DNA of 64,000 nucleotides from Hirundichthys speculiger (lineage: Eukaryota > Chordata > Actinopteri > Beloniformes > Exocoetidae): assembly GCA_018398805.1 (NCBI GenBank), contig JAGFBZ010002028.1, positions 1,798,501 to 1,862,500 of the forward strand. The letters run 5' to 3'. The translations under genes were made by a program, and so were the position numbers. Of this stretch, positions 49,331 to 62,429 are shown in pieces. Under the pieces are notes generated by a model. The model had not been told where the DNA came from. It searched no databases and worked only from the letters and a program-made list of their open reading frames with translations. The stretch's first letter is position 1. The number at the start of each line of letters is the position of its first letter.

Positions 49331-52300
49331 TACCCATTACTTGAACCAAATGAACACGGAGCCCAGAAAAGCTTTGCTAGTCTTTGTTTTAGCACTGGTA
49401 ATGTTCATTTTAGATGTTGTTTCAGTAGGCAACAACTGAAAATATGGATGAGCTGAAGAATGAATGTAGAGGAATGTTGGTTAGCATCATGGGCTATGAT
49501 AGCATGAGCTGAACAAGGCTAAAATAATTAATTTGTAGTAACTGAGGTAAAGCAAGTGTGTTTCAGTTTGCTTCTAGGCTTGCTTGTTTTACTCATTTGC
49601 CCATTTTTGGATTAACTGTCTTGAGAGTCTTGAAAATGTAGCCTAGAAACTGACTCCTTAGAAAAAATCTATGAGTGACGTCACAGGGAATTTGTCCAGT
49701 TCTTCTCATATAATCTATGATTGGAGTCTTGCAACACAATCTTTGTTACACAAACCCTGTTGCAACCCAGACATTCTGCCATAAACATGTTATCCAGTAC
49801 TCATGGTAACATGTAAATATATCTAATTCACCATACTCTCAAACTGTAATGAAATTTGATGTTTGAGTTGTTTTAGGTTAACTCCTCTGGCCCTCAGTCT
49901 GAGAAGCTGTTAGCCTAGCCTAGCACAGTGACTGCTGGCTGCTGAAGGTATAACACTTAATACTCGTGTGCTTCTCACTCACACATACACACAAAAACAA
50001 ACAAAACTACCCCTTCATGACAACACTGACTCCATGTTGACTGACGTGGGACATCTAACTAACCTTTTCAACACTTTCTGCTGTCAAAATAAAAAGCTTT
50101 TAGCTATGCAGGCTGACATACTAATAGTGACAGCTCACTTTATAGCTTAATGTTAATCAACTTCTTACTTTTTTGTTTGTGTTTTTTTTCCATGTTTAAA
50201 AGACAGTAGCAGCAAATCTTTCCCATTTTGATACTGAATTGTTGGAACAAGCCTGTCAAAGCTGTTCAAGCTTGTCAAAGAGCTTAACAGCCCCACTATG
50301 GCTAAGCTGTGGTTCGACAGGTAGTAATCAAGGGAGAAGAGGATGAATTAACTGGGGAAACTAATGTTTTTTTCTTTGTTTTAATACATAGATGGTGCCT
50401 GGTTGTTTGTTCGGGATATAACAGTTCTTTTATAGCTTCCTGATTTTCTTCTGAGGGGCTCTATGAACACATACGAAATGAAGGAACACTAAATTTAAAA
50501 GGGTAGGATTGGAAGCGGCTCTTTTACAAAAGAATAGAGATTTTTCACGAAAGCTCAGTGTGGACATTTGGAAAAAAAGAAAAAGGATGAACATCAGCAT
50601 TTCTCAGAAGTAGAGAAAAGGCCGTGATGGAAGCGTTTGGGGGAATTTGCAGTGGGATGGTAGAACAAAGCAACTGAAGTGCTTGAGATTCCACTCTTGG
50701 GGTCTTTTGAAGAGGACGCTGCTGAAATGATAATGACAATGATTGGGGTCCTTGGTGGTGTAGTGGCCGGGAATCTGTCCACTCTGCTCTCATTAAAACA
50801 GCCCTATATCTCACATGCATTGAGGGAGAAAGAAAAGGAAGATAGAAAAGTAAAATAAGGGGAAGACGAACAGAAAAAAAAAACACTTTCAAAGTTTGTC
50901 ATCGTGTAAATTAATGACGGGTATTTTTATCCAGGGATTTAATCATCATGTGTGGATATGGAGCTCCGGCAAGCGAAATAGGAAGAAGAAACGGGGTAAT
51001 AAATGAGAAAATGGCCAATTTTCTTTAACAGCATGAGGTAGATGTGTAGGTTTGCCGTTAGTTTTTGGGCATCTCAGCAGAAAATTAGTTTGGTCGTGTT
51101 CTGATGATGTCGCGGGAGGCCAGGAGCACTTGTAATTTAAAAGAAGCGCCTTACAATGAATGCATTCATCAGTCACCATTTACTTTCTATCAGAAATCCC
51201 CTCCACCACCAAAAAAAAAAAAAAAAAGTTGTTTGGAGGTGTCTCCAGTAAATAGGAAAACAGAATGTCATGTCAAGTTTTGGGACTAAAATAAATAAAC
51301 ACCGCGATGCTTTCTATGTTTTAGCTTCGAAAAATTAAGCCAACACAATTAATTTCCCCTGAGCTTCCAAATAATTTGATTCCACTCCCTATTATCCCTC
51401 TCCTAATCTCACTCCTGTTCCTCGAATATTCATGAACGGAGGTTCAGCTGTTCGAAAGCTGAATCAGGTCACATCATACAGATCTGAGCACGTCTCTCCA
51501 AAGACAAATGACCATATTGGCACGGACTAAGAGAAATACGCATCACATCAACAAGGTTTTCTTTCTTTTATCTCCCTCCACCTTTTAAGCCAATAAAATC
51601 TGTCATTATCTTTAAGGATCATGTTAAAAGATTAAAAATGTATGAGAACCTGTCCAGCTTGTGCCACATGTGGGTATAATTACATGCACCTGGAGAAAAA
51701 AAATATTTTTCGGGTTGGCACTAAAACATCAAAATAGACATGGCCCAACAAACATGCTGAAAGCATCGGCAGGGAGATAGCAGAAAAATGAATAATTAAA
51801 CTTCCTTTTTAATCTTTAATCCTAGTGATTAATGGCAGTGGAAAAACCTATTTGCCCTTACCCAGGAGGGGAATACTTATGAGCTCTGAGATTGTAGTAA
51901 TATGATTACATTTATGGGCATGGTGCAAATGTTAACCTGTGAAAATTGGAGGGCTAAATAGCTCTAGACCGACAACTCTCTCTTCTCAGTGTTGTGTAAA
52001 TGTTTATAAAAACAGTATTCATGTAGGAATCGATTATCTTGTTTCTTATAACATTAAATATAGCAGTCGTCCAAGGAGTTACACGGACTGGTGTTGAGTT
52101 ATGAACACTGAGTGTTTCAACAGGAAACCAAGGAAGAAGTGATCAGCTCTTGCTTTGAACAAACAGATGTTGGTGTGTAATCTTTGTTGTTTTTAGTTCC
52201 TCTCGATGATGACTTTATCTAGGAGATTCTGGCTCGAACCTTCATGGTTGGATTTCTGGATTTATCATTCTTGAAAATGCAAGTCATGTCCCAAAGTTTT

Positions 52301-52498
52301 GTTCATTGTAGCTTTTCCAGCAATATGACTTGTGTGCATTTATGAGGCACCCAGCCTCCAGAAAATCCTCCATCAAGTCAAAGTACCCTAGATAAGACAA
52401 AAATGGCCATCTGAAGTCCACTTATATATGATTTTGAAAGTGGATTGCCGGCGTTGTTGACCTTCCTTCCACTCTTTCTTGTTTTTTTTTTTTCTTAC

Positions 52499-52636
52499 CT
52501 GCTGTGGTCGTGAGTACGTCTGTTGTGTTTCTGAGCCCCATGAAGTCAAACTGGTAGAGCCTCCAGTATTTCTGGTCTGAAGTCTCCACAGAGTTACGCT
52601 TCCACTTGTACACGATCTCGTCTCGAGGGTAGCCGT
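52499..52636 (-). CDS. gabrg3: gabrg3 exon: end of extracellular ligand-binding domain
   Basis: This 138-bp exon encodes the last beta strands of the extracellular domain of a GABA-A receptor gamma subunit, a ligand-gated chloride channel subunit of the neuronal plasma membrane. It reads [17 protein letters not shown], then [16 protein letters not shown], ending LTTTA. From recalled family sequences, the DFMGLRNTT stretch is closest to gamma-3 rather than gamma-1 or gamma-2. An N-T-T glycosylation sequon is present. The acceptor is cccag|ac, completing a Tyr codon begun in the previous exon. The donor is gcag|gtaag, leaving a phase-1 G that joins the next exon to give a glycine. Upstream exons were not found in the remaining 11 kb on this strand. 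The gamma-3 assignment over other gamma paralogues is strong but made by eye. Confidence 0.95.
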
Positions 52637-53699
52637 CTGGGAGCCACACAGTGAGTTAGGTGTGAGGAAGAATCGAAGATGGCAAAAGAGGAAGAAAAAG
52701 GGCAGAAATAAAAGTTAAAAGCAGGAAGGATTTATGCAGCAATGCAGTTTTTGTTGTATGCATGATTTATACCTGAGCTATGCATGATTTATGCAAAATC
52801 ATACAGTAAGTTTTCATTGGAAGTTCATGGATCAGCTGAATAATTACTGTTGAACTTTTTTTTTTTGCTTGGATTCTGCTGAGGTGAATTCATAGTGAGC
52901 AAATATTCACTTTAGCCTATAGTTAAGTGTAGCATTTGTTGAGTTTTAGTTGTGTAACTTTTCCAGCTTCCAATCAAATGATCCCAAAGATGAGCTGAAT
53001 CCATTGATACATTAATATCAGAACTTAGGCCTTAAACATTTGGGCCACAGTGAAAGTAAAAAAAAAATTTGAAGGGCACCATTTTTTTTTCTCTCCAGAA
53101 TTTACTTCTTTCTCACAATTGCCTTGCCTGGCAAGTCAACGCATACATTACTGATGAAGTTTAGAAACATATGGGTGAATGATTTTAGCCAGCAATTTCT
53201 TTAGGTACCACCTCAGGGCCGGTTATACCAGATACATTAGGGTTTGGCCTTTGAAAACCATGAACACCTGAATGAATAAAATATAATGCAGCTATCCAAT
53301 CGAGCAGGCCTTCGATACGCTGTGAGGAAAAAGTTCAGAGAACATGGTCCTGAAAGAAAGTAGAGCTGAGATGACTACGTTAGAAACTCGAAAAAATACA
53401 GGACTCAGTGTATATAGTGATTTCGCTAAATTACAGAATTTAAGCAGTAATTGCATGTTAACAACATAATAAACATGACTGATGGAAGATGAATATATCT
53501 GACATGTCCAAAGATTATGGTGTACTTCAGGAGACTGTTAAGAAGTTGTTGTAATTATAGTGTGGTGAAACTGAAATCTAATTACATTTGAAGATTAGAT
53601 ATGCTTTATTTATGTCTGAAATTTTAATCTCTGCAGCAAATGGGCATGTCAAGAAAAAATGTAGTAGAACTAAGGTTTCATTGGTAACAAACTGTTATA

Positions 53700-54065
53700 C
53701 AGTCATGGAAAAAATTATTAGACCACCCTTGTTTTCTTCAGTTTCTTGTTCATTTTAATGCCTGGTACAACTAAAGGTACATTTGTTTGGACAAACATAA
53801 TGATAACCACAAAGATTGCTCATAAGAGTTCTATTTAAGAGCTGATATCTTACCATTTTCCATGGTTTTCTTGATAATAACCTAAATCACTTAAGTTTTT
53901 ACATCAATAGCTATGGCGTTGTACTGCCAAAAACACTGCTTTCATGCATTCAGTGTTTTCTTTTCTGTCTGTTTTAGTCACATGATGACGTTTAGTGGTA
54001 CCAGGTATTAAAATGAACAAGAAAGTAAAGAAAAAATGGTGGTCTAATAATTTTTTCCATGACTG
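53700..54065. mobile_element. Short Tc1-like MITE with TA duplication
   Basis: Begins cagtcatggaaaaaattatt (agaccaccct follows) and ends ggtggtctaataattttttccatgactg. The inverted arms continue through tttcttgttcattttaatgcctggta. TA flanks both sides (53698-53699 and 54066-54067). It is 366 bp with no coding capacity. Confidence 0.85.
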
Positions 54066-56149
54066 TATATGTCTAGTCATTATTATCCAAGAGATCATTT
54101 TATCCAGCTTTAAGTTCAAAATTGTGGTTTCTGTTTGGGACTTGATATAATGTGGTTTAATCAACGATTGATCATTTGATTGGTGCTTTAAAATGCATTG
54201 ACAGATCAAAAATCAGAGAAGATAAAAGAAAAAAAAACAGCATTGCTTGTAAACAGTGTCCAGTTTTATGAGATTTGTAAGAAATTGTCTTGGAGAGATT
54301 TGTTTTACTTTCACTTTCCTTTTTTTTTAAAAAAAATGGCAGAAAAAAAACATTGTATGTGGCTAGCTGGATTACATTTGGGACTTTTTAAGGAATTAAA
54401 GGAAAAAAAAAGTTCTTTCATGTCTTCAGTTTTTGATGATCATTGTGTTTTTGGTGTAGAACAATAATAATCAAAGCAAAAGTAGTGATCAAGCAGTTCT
54501 GCTGCTACAATCCCAAACAACAACGCACCCAGCCTGTTTTCAGTTTATGAAGACCAGACTTTTTTTCTTCTTTTTCTTATGGAGGTGTACTAACGAAAAG
54601 TGTTCCTCGTTTAGAAAGTGCATAGAATTGCTTTACCCTATCTCAAACAGATCTCTTTTTTTACTCACATTCTGCTCTTAAACTACTGAGGTGTCTTCAT
54701 GGGATCCTGCGACATCACAGAAAAGCAACTAAACAGCACATTCATCATGTTGGTTTCCCATTAGAGTTGGTTGCTTATCGGAACCCAAAGTTCTGATGAC
54801 AAAGTTGAAATTCTAAAAAAGGTCGGCCCCCTCTTTGGATTTTTTTCTTTTTTTTCTTTTTAATTTGTCTCCTGTGGCCCCAATCCTCTTCTTCAAAAAA
54901 ATAAGCAGGTAGTGGCTGGACTTGCAAATGACAACCTCGTCATTATACTTTGGTTCTTTACCACCAATTGCTGCCAAGAAGAAGCTTAGACACCTTGTTG
55001 GAAGCTGATTCAGACTAACTTTAAACATTTCCATTTGACAGCCGCACTCAGATCCACGCAGGCGGCAGCGTTTAAACACAAGTAAACATGTTGGAAATTA
55101 AATTTCTGTGAAGGCTTGTGCATCAACAACAGCCCCGTCTCCGTGTTAAAACTCAAGCTGAGCTCATTTGACACGTTGAAGCAGTTTTCCGTAGAAAGAT
55201 GAGTGGCAGCAGTAATGAGACGGGCGCAGGCCCGTTTGTGCCCTGTAGTGGCGACCGCACTAATTATGCAAATGGTCTCATTTAGAAGATAACCATCTAT
55301 AACCAAGAGGAGCAATCACAATGATGCCAAATAGTTTTTTTTTTTTCTAAACACTAATATAGTTGGCAAACATTATTGCTATCATTTTTCTCTCGGCGTG
55401 TTTGTTCAATTATATTTACTGCAGTCAGTATTACCACTGGGCGACCAGTGTATCTTCATAGCTGCAAAATGCTTCATACTTTTAAAAGCTCCCTAAGGCG
55501 ACATGTTCTTTCATGATGCTACAAATTACATTCTTTAATATTTCACCCTTTTTTTGTTGTTTGTTTTCGCACCAAACAAAGAAGCCATGTCTGACTTTTA
55601 CTGCAAACAACTCCAGTTAAATGAGAAGAACTATTAGAACAATTTGGGTGTCTATTTCCCAAATTATCTTCACTAACACTAGATATCATTCCCTATTTTC
55701 AACAAGCCCGTGTAGCAATAATTGCGCACCAACAGCTATTTAAAACATCCCTGTCCAATCTTCAATGATGCAGTAAACAAGTGGGCAAGGCTGATTTTTC
55801 TCAACTCCCTCACCAAGCAGAGGGTATTTCATTGTCTTAAATGTGAAAGACCAAGCTTATCTGCCTACACTTATGCATTCCAGTGGGTTTAAGAGCACTT
55901 TCTTTTTAACACACAGCACAGTGTGGTTCTAAAGATAAGTTCTGATAAAGGGAGGGGAACGAGTGTCAGCAGATATTCTGAACAGTGATGCCTGACGGTT
56001 TATCTGCAGTTCACCTTGCTAATCGAGCATGTTTAACCCATTAAAACCTGAATACTAAAAAAGTTTTTGCCAGTTCTTTAACTTTTAAATATTACTTTTT
56101 ACAGTAATTTTGTTACATTTATATTATTCTATTGATGATAATAAATCTC

Positions 56150-57130
56150 AAGAAGGTAGATAATCACTGGATGTTGGCTCTCAAAAGTCTGGACCAAAAT
56201 GGGAAGGCCAAGGATGACATCAAAGCATCAAAAAAACTTAAAAAGAGAAAATGCACAATGGAGAAAATGAAGTCCCAGTCTGTGACTAAACTGTAGAACA
56301 GCCATTCCCAAACTTCAGAACACCAAGGCCCAATTTGAAATGTGAAAAATCTCCGCGGCCCACCGAAACCTTCTAATCACAAACCTCTGAACAACATAAA
56401 GGACTAGGAACCATGTTCCACATTAATGTAAGGGGTCAACAAATAAGGTGACACTTGTCATATTAAGTTAAGATGACAGTAGAATAACACTTAATTCGGT
56501 TGTTTTATTACTTCTTAATGTTTTTTTAATCATGTTATGAATGTTTTACAGTAATTAAAAACATATTTAAAAAAGATCGAGGATTTAAAACACATTTGTT
56601 TAATTTTAATGACCTCTCACGGCCAACCTGCAGTACCACGACAGCCCACCAGGGGGCGCAGCCCACACTTTGGGAATCACTGCTGTAGAAAATCACCTAA
56701 AGGAAATGAGGATTTACCTGCAGAAAACGGCTCACAAGAACACCCAAACAGGAAAAACAGAAGGTTATCAGTGGGTTAAAGAAAAGTAATCATGGACTGT
56801 GGATGAAAGTTATATTCAGTGATGAATCACCGATCTACACTGGAACTTCTGTTTAGGTGCCAGTTACATGTGTGGCGATGACTGCTTGAAGAAAACATGT
56901 TTGGTTTTTGGTGATAATATAATCCTTTCAGGATGATGATTCCAGAGGGCAAAAGGTATGAAAGCTTTCTTTCAGGAAAAATCTAAAATAGTAGTGGCAT
57001 GGCCTGCAAGTAGTCTAGACTTCAATCCAGTTAAAATCTGTGGTGGAAATGGAGGAAAATGGTCCATGACGAGGCTCCAACCTTCAAAGGTGATCTGGCA
57101 ACTGGCAATGAGATAAAGACTGATGAAGAA
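56150..57130 (+). mobile_element. Tc1-like transposase relic, split by a hAT MITE
   Basis: The plus strand begins near MGRPRMTSKHQK (56200). After the MITE it reads the RVIMDCGWKLYS-like region, RAKGMKAFFQEKSKIVVAWP, then SLDFNPVK and, in the next frame, NLWWKWRKMVHDEAPTFK with DLAT. The recalled Tc1 sequence is HRAKG.KAFLQER...WPANSPDLNPIENLWWKLK. Stops and frameshifts are frequent. Terminal repeats were not delimited. The order of motifs supports one element interrupted at 56299-56682. Confidence 0.75.
56299..56682. mobile_element. hAT MITE copy 1, 8-bp target duplication
   Basis: Starts cagccattcccaaacttcag and ends actttgggaatcactg. It is flanked by ctgtagaa on both sides (56291-56298 and 56683-56690). 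The inverted termini (cag..attcccaaa/tttgggaatcactg) and 8-bp duplication are hAT hallmarks. It has no coding capacity. It closely resembles 58575-58947. Confidence 0.88.
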
Positions 57131-58180
57131 TACGGTTTCACAGTTAACTCCAAGCCTTGGAGTATACAAGCTTTTCTTCTGGAAAATTAAACTGAATGAA
57201 CATCAGCCACGAGTGGTGACTTGTCATGGAGTTGTAAAAAGAGCATCAGAGAGGGAGAGTCTCAGGTTTCAGAATAGTCTTCCTTGGTGTAAAATTGTAA
57301 AGCCTCATCTCATCTACAGGATATAATATCAAAAGCTTCAGAATCTGGTGGGTCTAAAATCGATACTGGATGCCTGTGAATTTCAGGCTCTAGCAGCTTT
57401 GCATTAAAAGCAGGTGTGAATCTGTAAAGGAAATCGCTGCATGAACTGAGATGCTTCCAGAAGTTCACTGTTTGCTGTCTTTTCTTCTTTTCTTGAACAA
57501 AGCTCATTTAAAATGGGCCGAGGTGAAGTAGAAAATCATCTGGTAAATCTAATTTTTTTTTGTACATCTGGAAAGGTACACACCTTTTAAAAATCACCTA
57601 TTTGTTTCTCAAGATGCGACATTTCTTCAGTTTAAACATTTTTTTTTCTATGCACTATAGTACATAAAATATGAGTGTGAGATTTACAAATCCTTGCAGT
57701 CGATCTTCATTTACATTTTGTATATTAACCAATTCATTCATAAAATGTCCGCCTGTATATCATCAGTGTACCTCTGCAAAAAGTTATGGAATTTTAAATT
57801 AAAAGTTTGACAACTGTATAAGACATGGTCCACAATTGCATTTGCTGCCTGAGTCGCAGAACTCGCAATACTAGAAATTACACCAACGCTTGTCTTCCAA
57901 TATTGGAACTTTTAATTTAGACCTCGTAGGTGTCGTGTGAGGGAGGATTCAGCCCCCTCGAGTCATGGTTTCAGCAATTATTCCATTTAATAATTACAGC
58001 AGCCCCTCTGCTTTTGGGAACCCTCAGTACAGCAGAGAATATTCTTGAGTGTCCTTTGCCTCCAAACAAGCCGATATTTCCGCTCCTTCAACCTCGTGTC
58101 TTGGCTCTCGCCCTGACACGCATTTCAAGCTGGACATCGAGGTGTGTGCTTTCCCAGATTATGTCCAATCATTTGTATTG

Positions 58181-58218
58181 TATTATATTATATTATATTA
58201 TATTATATTATATTATAT
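58181..58218. repeat. (TATTA)n microsatellite
   Basis: About seven and a half tandem pentamers (tatta) between the two hAT MITE copies. Confidence 0.9.
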
Positions 58219-58574
58219 AGCAAAATTAATGACCATGTTAAACATGTAAATGAAAGGAGGTAGGGATTTCATAAGCTTAAGCTTCCCTCTACTCCTTTTT
58301 TTGAACATAAAAAAAAAATCTCAACATAAAACATACAAAACATCAGCTTATTACTGCCTGTATTTATTCAAGTTTTTTATTTTTTCTTTTCTGATAAATC
58401 TGATATATCATTGTATAATTATTCATATTATTATGAAAAGGGCTGTATAGTTCATACATGTTCAAAAGACAAATAAATAATAAATAAATTTGAATTTCCA
58501 GGTTTCAGTCAATAATGAGAAGTTAAAATGCTTTTCTTTATCTAAAACAAATAACTATTTTTAAACCTCTAAAG

Positions 58575-58947
58575 CAGCTGTTCCCAAACTTCAGAACACC
58601 AAGGCCCAGTCTGAAATGTGAAAAATCCCCACAGCCCACCAAAACCTTTAATTCAAACTGTGATCAACATACAGGACTAGGAACCATGTTCCGATATTAA
58701 TATGAGGGGTCAACAAATAAGGTGACACTTGCCATATTAAGTTAAGATGACGGTAGAATAACACTTAACTGGTTTGTTTTTTTTTTACTTCTTAATGTTT
58801 TTGAATCATGTCGTTAATATTTTACAGTAATTAGAAACATATTGAAAAAAGTTCGAGGATTTAAAACATATTTGTTTAATTTTAATGACCGCTCACGGCC
58901 CACCTGCAGTACCGCGACGGCCCACCAGGGGGCCGCGGAAATCACTG
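58575..58947. mobile_element. hAT MITE copy 2, 8-bp target duplication
   Basis: Starts cagctgttcccaaacttcag and ends gcggaaatcactg. It is flanked by ctctaaag on both sides (58567-58574 and 58948-58955). It has the same orientation and high identity to the copy at 56299-56682, for example in aaggtgacacttgccatattaagttaagatgac. Confidence 0.88.
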
Positions 58948-60967
58948 CTCTAAAGTTTCATTTGTTGTCAAAAAGGCATTCAGACATAATGAGAAAATGA
59001 GTGAGCCATCAACACATGAACCAGGCTCATAATTTTTTTATCCCAACAAATGAAACTGAATGTGATTTGCTTAATAAGAGACTGAACATTTTAGAAGCAT
59101 TGAACATCAGCCTTCAGCACTTTTTTTTTTTTAATATTGGAGCAGCTACACTTAGAGTGGTAGGGGGGAAAGACAGAAAGAAATAATGTTTAAAGAGTGG
59201 AGATAAGTGAAGGCTAATTGTGGCTTCGTTATCAGATGTCATTCGAGAATACTCGGCCGGTCCTATCTGTCTCATCTCTCCACCTCCACATCAGATCTTC
59301 ATCTTGTAAACCATCTGCTAAGGAACACATGTCTGCCATTTGCAGGCTGGCATCAGACTGATGTGAAACGGCAAGGCAATGACCTGAGAGACACACTAGC
59401 TGCTCAGTTTGGTTCATGTGTTGTTCAGACAATGGAAATGGCTTTTTACAAGCCTCTAAATGGACCAAGAGCTTATCAGAGATGGGTTCGAGTCTGGAGA
59501 GTAGCTTTGCATTTTTCAAAAGAGTTGACTCATATGAGTAAATATGCAACTCTGCGCTTCGGTTTCAAAGATGAGACCTATTGATATCAAGTAAAAGGCT
59601 ATGAACATTTTTAAGTAGACATACAAGGGAACAAGGACTCTGTTTCTCTATGAAGCATCAAACCTTTTTAACTGAATAAAGCACTGACCAAATCAAAATC
59701 AAGCACCATGAAATTATCCTTTCATTACTTCTCATTTCTTTCTGCGATATTTTAACAAATTTCAATTAGCTATCTCCATACTGAGGCAATAACAGTATTT
59801 AGCTTCAGCAAATAAAAAGCCTTAAAGCTTTAATTCTGTCTTGTTGAAAGCTCTCTGGTCATTTATTGACATTTATTGACAGACGTGACTACAAGAAGAA
59901 TAGCTACTGCCTTTTCTTTCACTGAGAGCAAAAGGAAAATTGGAGCTTATTTCCACTGAATGGCTCCTTTGCTAACAACAGTGCTGTAACAGCCGTCTCA
60001 TCACACTATGAATGAACCGAATATCTATTTGAAGATTGTGGATCCAACTCAATGCAGATACTAGCATCTGTATATTGATTTTTTTCTCCCCATATTAAAT
60101 CACATCACACAGATGATTTCTAAACCGACAGAATGACGTGTTACTTAAACTGAAAAAGAATTTGATGCTTTTTAGAAGAAATAGGTTGTGAAAGAATTAA
60201 TTATAGGCCAGAATAAGTCATTAGTAGTGCAGATGTAGCTATAGGAACGACCTTTCCCTGGGTCGTAGTATCAAATAAGTCATTCAAGTAATTTTTAAAA
60301 CAATAGTTTTATAAACATGCAGCACTGCAAATGAAGAAGATAGACCATTTCGCCATTTCACTTAGACAAAATACAATTCCAACACCAAACGGGACGATGT
60401 GAATACGTTGCAAAAAATTAGAGAGCGCAACATGCCAAGGAAAACCAACAGCAGCAACCAGCTGCTGCAAGCTACAAACAAAAGGCTTCAATCAGATCAA
60501 AGGTAAGACTCCACAGACTGCAGTGATGGAAGAATCACCACACTGCAACAAAACATACTGAGACTATAACCTTCATAAGTTATAGTTCAATGAAAAGCTC
60601 CACCCAGATCATGCAATTCATAATTCATGTCAAATCAAAAATAATTTTAGCTTCTGTTGCTGGTAGGAGCACACAAAATCTGGACTACAAGGTACTACCT
60701 TTGAGTAAACATACTATCTTGTCCTTAATTATGACTGGATAACACCTGAAAAGATGTGGACCTGTGAACTGCCTGTCCACTGTATTGGCTGTGATGATGA
60801 TTCCATCATGGTGTCAATCATCCAAATCCCTTGAAGCTGTTCCTGAGATATGGCCTTGAGAAAACAACTACAGTTTAGCTATGGTTCTACATGGGGGTGC
60901 TTGGCACACACTGAAGAGCTGAACTGATACAAACAAATCTAAGATGGTCATATTCAAAATAAAATGA

Positions 60968-61140
60968 ATTAGTGGTGCACGATATTGGATATTTGCCGAT
61001 ATTTTTTCAACAAATTTTTGCTGACTGTCAATGCAGACAATCAATATAATCTACCTACACTTCTAATGAAGTACCTGATACTGACATTAGATCAGTATTA
61101 AATTATGATGCTCTTAAGATGGTAACACAATAATATAAAC
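60968..61140 (+). mobile_element. hAT-like repeat fragment
   Basis: tagtggtgcacgatattggatatttgccgatatt matches the common 5' end of fish hAT-type repeats (TAGGGGTGCACGATATTGG). The other end is not delimited. Confidence 0.45.
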
Positions 61141-61574
61141 TACTGCAGCTTAAACATAAATTCCCCCCATGACACCCCCATGGAGCACTTCCAAGCTGTG
61201 GGTATTTGACGGATTGTCACCTCAAGGGATTGGTCAAACCCAATAGGATCAATGGGCAGTTCACAATTCAACTTCACTTGTGGAATTATCAAATCGGAAC
61301 AAAGGAAAGATTGTTCCCAAGATGCTGATCAGTATTGCCTGCTTTTGTACGCTGCTACTGTTAACAAAACTGGTCTGAGAGAAAACACCTTTTAGATTTG
61401 TCACAAAGAATTAGGATTACATGATACCGTATTTTTTTTTTTTTCCCCCCCACTGGAATGTGTTCACTGTTGGCAGAACATAAAAGGAAAAAACTGAATT
61501 CAGAGTTGGGTTTCAGATTTTTTTTTAATTGTTACTCTTTTGCTGAATGCTTATGCAGTAACAATCTGGGAAGT

Positions 61575-62085
61575 CTAAACGGCCGTGTATACTCTCACGG
61601 CAATGTGTCGCCGTCAGCTTGTCGCAGAGATGCCGCCGTCACTTTTGATTTATACTCGCGCAGTCTCCACTATGTTATTCCACACCACAACGCAAGATGG
61701 ACAATCACGAACTAGCTAAACTTGCTAAACTTATCTCTTGCGTTTTTCCACTTCCTCACCGTCTCGGCCGTATACAGACCCACATAAATGGCAATCTCCC
61801 TCCATGAATTACTAGAATATGTGCTCTCTTTGTAGTGTGGAGAACCAGAATCGTACACATGTGGGTACTTCCTCATTTCTTCAATGACGCGCTCTTTTCT
61901 GTGCAGATGTAGAATTGACCAATCAGAGGCCTCCTTTCTCTCCTCTCTGCGATACTGTCTGCGTCGACCTACAATTATGGGTAGGTGCACCGGAGTGTCT
62001 GCGTAGGGTGGGGGGGCATCTCTACGTCATCTGCGTAGGTGACGCAGACGACCTGACGTTCAAGTGTAAATCAGGCTTTAGCCTC
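61575..62085 (-). mobile_element. PIF/Harbinger-type relic
   Basis: The right end on the minus strand begins gcctgatttacacttgaacg and continues caggtcgtctgcgtcaccta. The left side contains gatttatactcgcgcagtctcc and CpG-rich DNA (gccgtcagcttgtcgcagag). Paired ends with GATTTATACT/AAGTGTAAATC and CGC-rich arms are typical of fish Harbinger elements. The element retains the MADF-domain ORF but no DDE transposase. Confidence 0.65.
61712..61990 (-). CDS. Harbinger-type MADF-domain ORF, truncated
   Basis: A 92-codon intact frame encodes a MADF (Myb/SANT-like DNA-binding) domain: KERVIEEMRKYPHVYDSGSP, then YSSNSWREIAIYVGLYTAET, then VRKWKNARDKFSK. In PIF/Harbinger transposons the second ORF encodes such a protein, which helps the transposase bind the ends and enter the nucleus. 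The conserved tryptophans and RKYPHVYD block are present. The usual C-terminal part beyond the third helix is missing, and the frame stops shortly after it. It most likely remains from a non-autonomous element rather than being a host gene. Confidence 0.6.
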   Translation of the reverse strand: MHLPIIVGRRRQYRREERKEASDWSILHLHRKERVIEEMRKYPHVYDSGSPHYKESTYSSNSWREIAIYVGLYTAETVRKWKNARDKFSKFS

Positions 62086-62429
62086 CAACTGATGGTCACA
62101 GACAGCATATAAAGAACTGGAAAAAACCCTCTCTGATGTAACCAAATGTATTTTTTTTTTTTAGAGAGTGAGTCTGAGGCCCCATTTTGAGGTTCTACAC
62201 AACTCTATATTTGCAGGAGCTTGATATATTACTTACTTATTTTACAATAAATTAGGTCTTAAAGTTAGGATCACACTTTTATTCCAACATTTAAAGTCAT
62301 CTTACCCTGATCATTTCACAGTTAAAGAAGACAAGAGCTTATCTGCATGTCACAGACGGACTTTGGTGCCTTTCACAAATGTTTTACTTTTTAATATCCA
62401 TGATCACTTTCAAATATTCAAATATATTA

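Larger units (their letters stand above)
42739..52498 (-). other. gabrg3: gabrg3 intron before the M1 exon
   Basis: A 9760-base intron with gtaag donor and caacag acceptor. It holds the hairpin at 43608-43638, a poly-C tract, the Tigger-like fragment ending at 46140, a LINE-tail-like stretch near 46615-46840, and copies of repeat families R and S. No other gene was recognised; 43.7-45.2 and 49.4-52.4 kb hold nothing assigned. Confidence 0.85.

Noticed and set aside
50545..50892. 115-codon minus-strand frame
   Set aside because: Low-complexity Ser/Leu/Pro composition, overlapping another frame. No splice or homology support.
59207..59584. 125-codon plus-strand frame and overlapping 105-codon minus frame
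   Set aside because: No recognised domain and no splice or promoter context. Open frames of this size on both strands fit chance.
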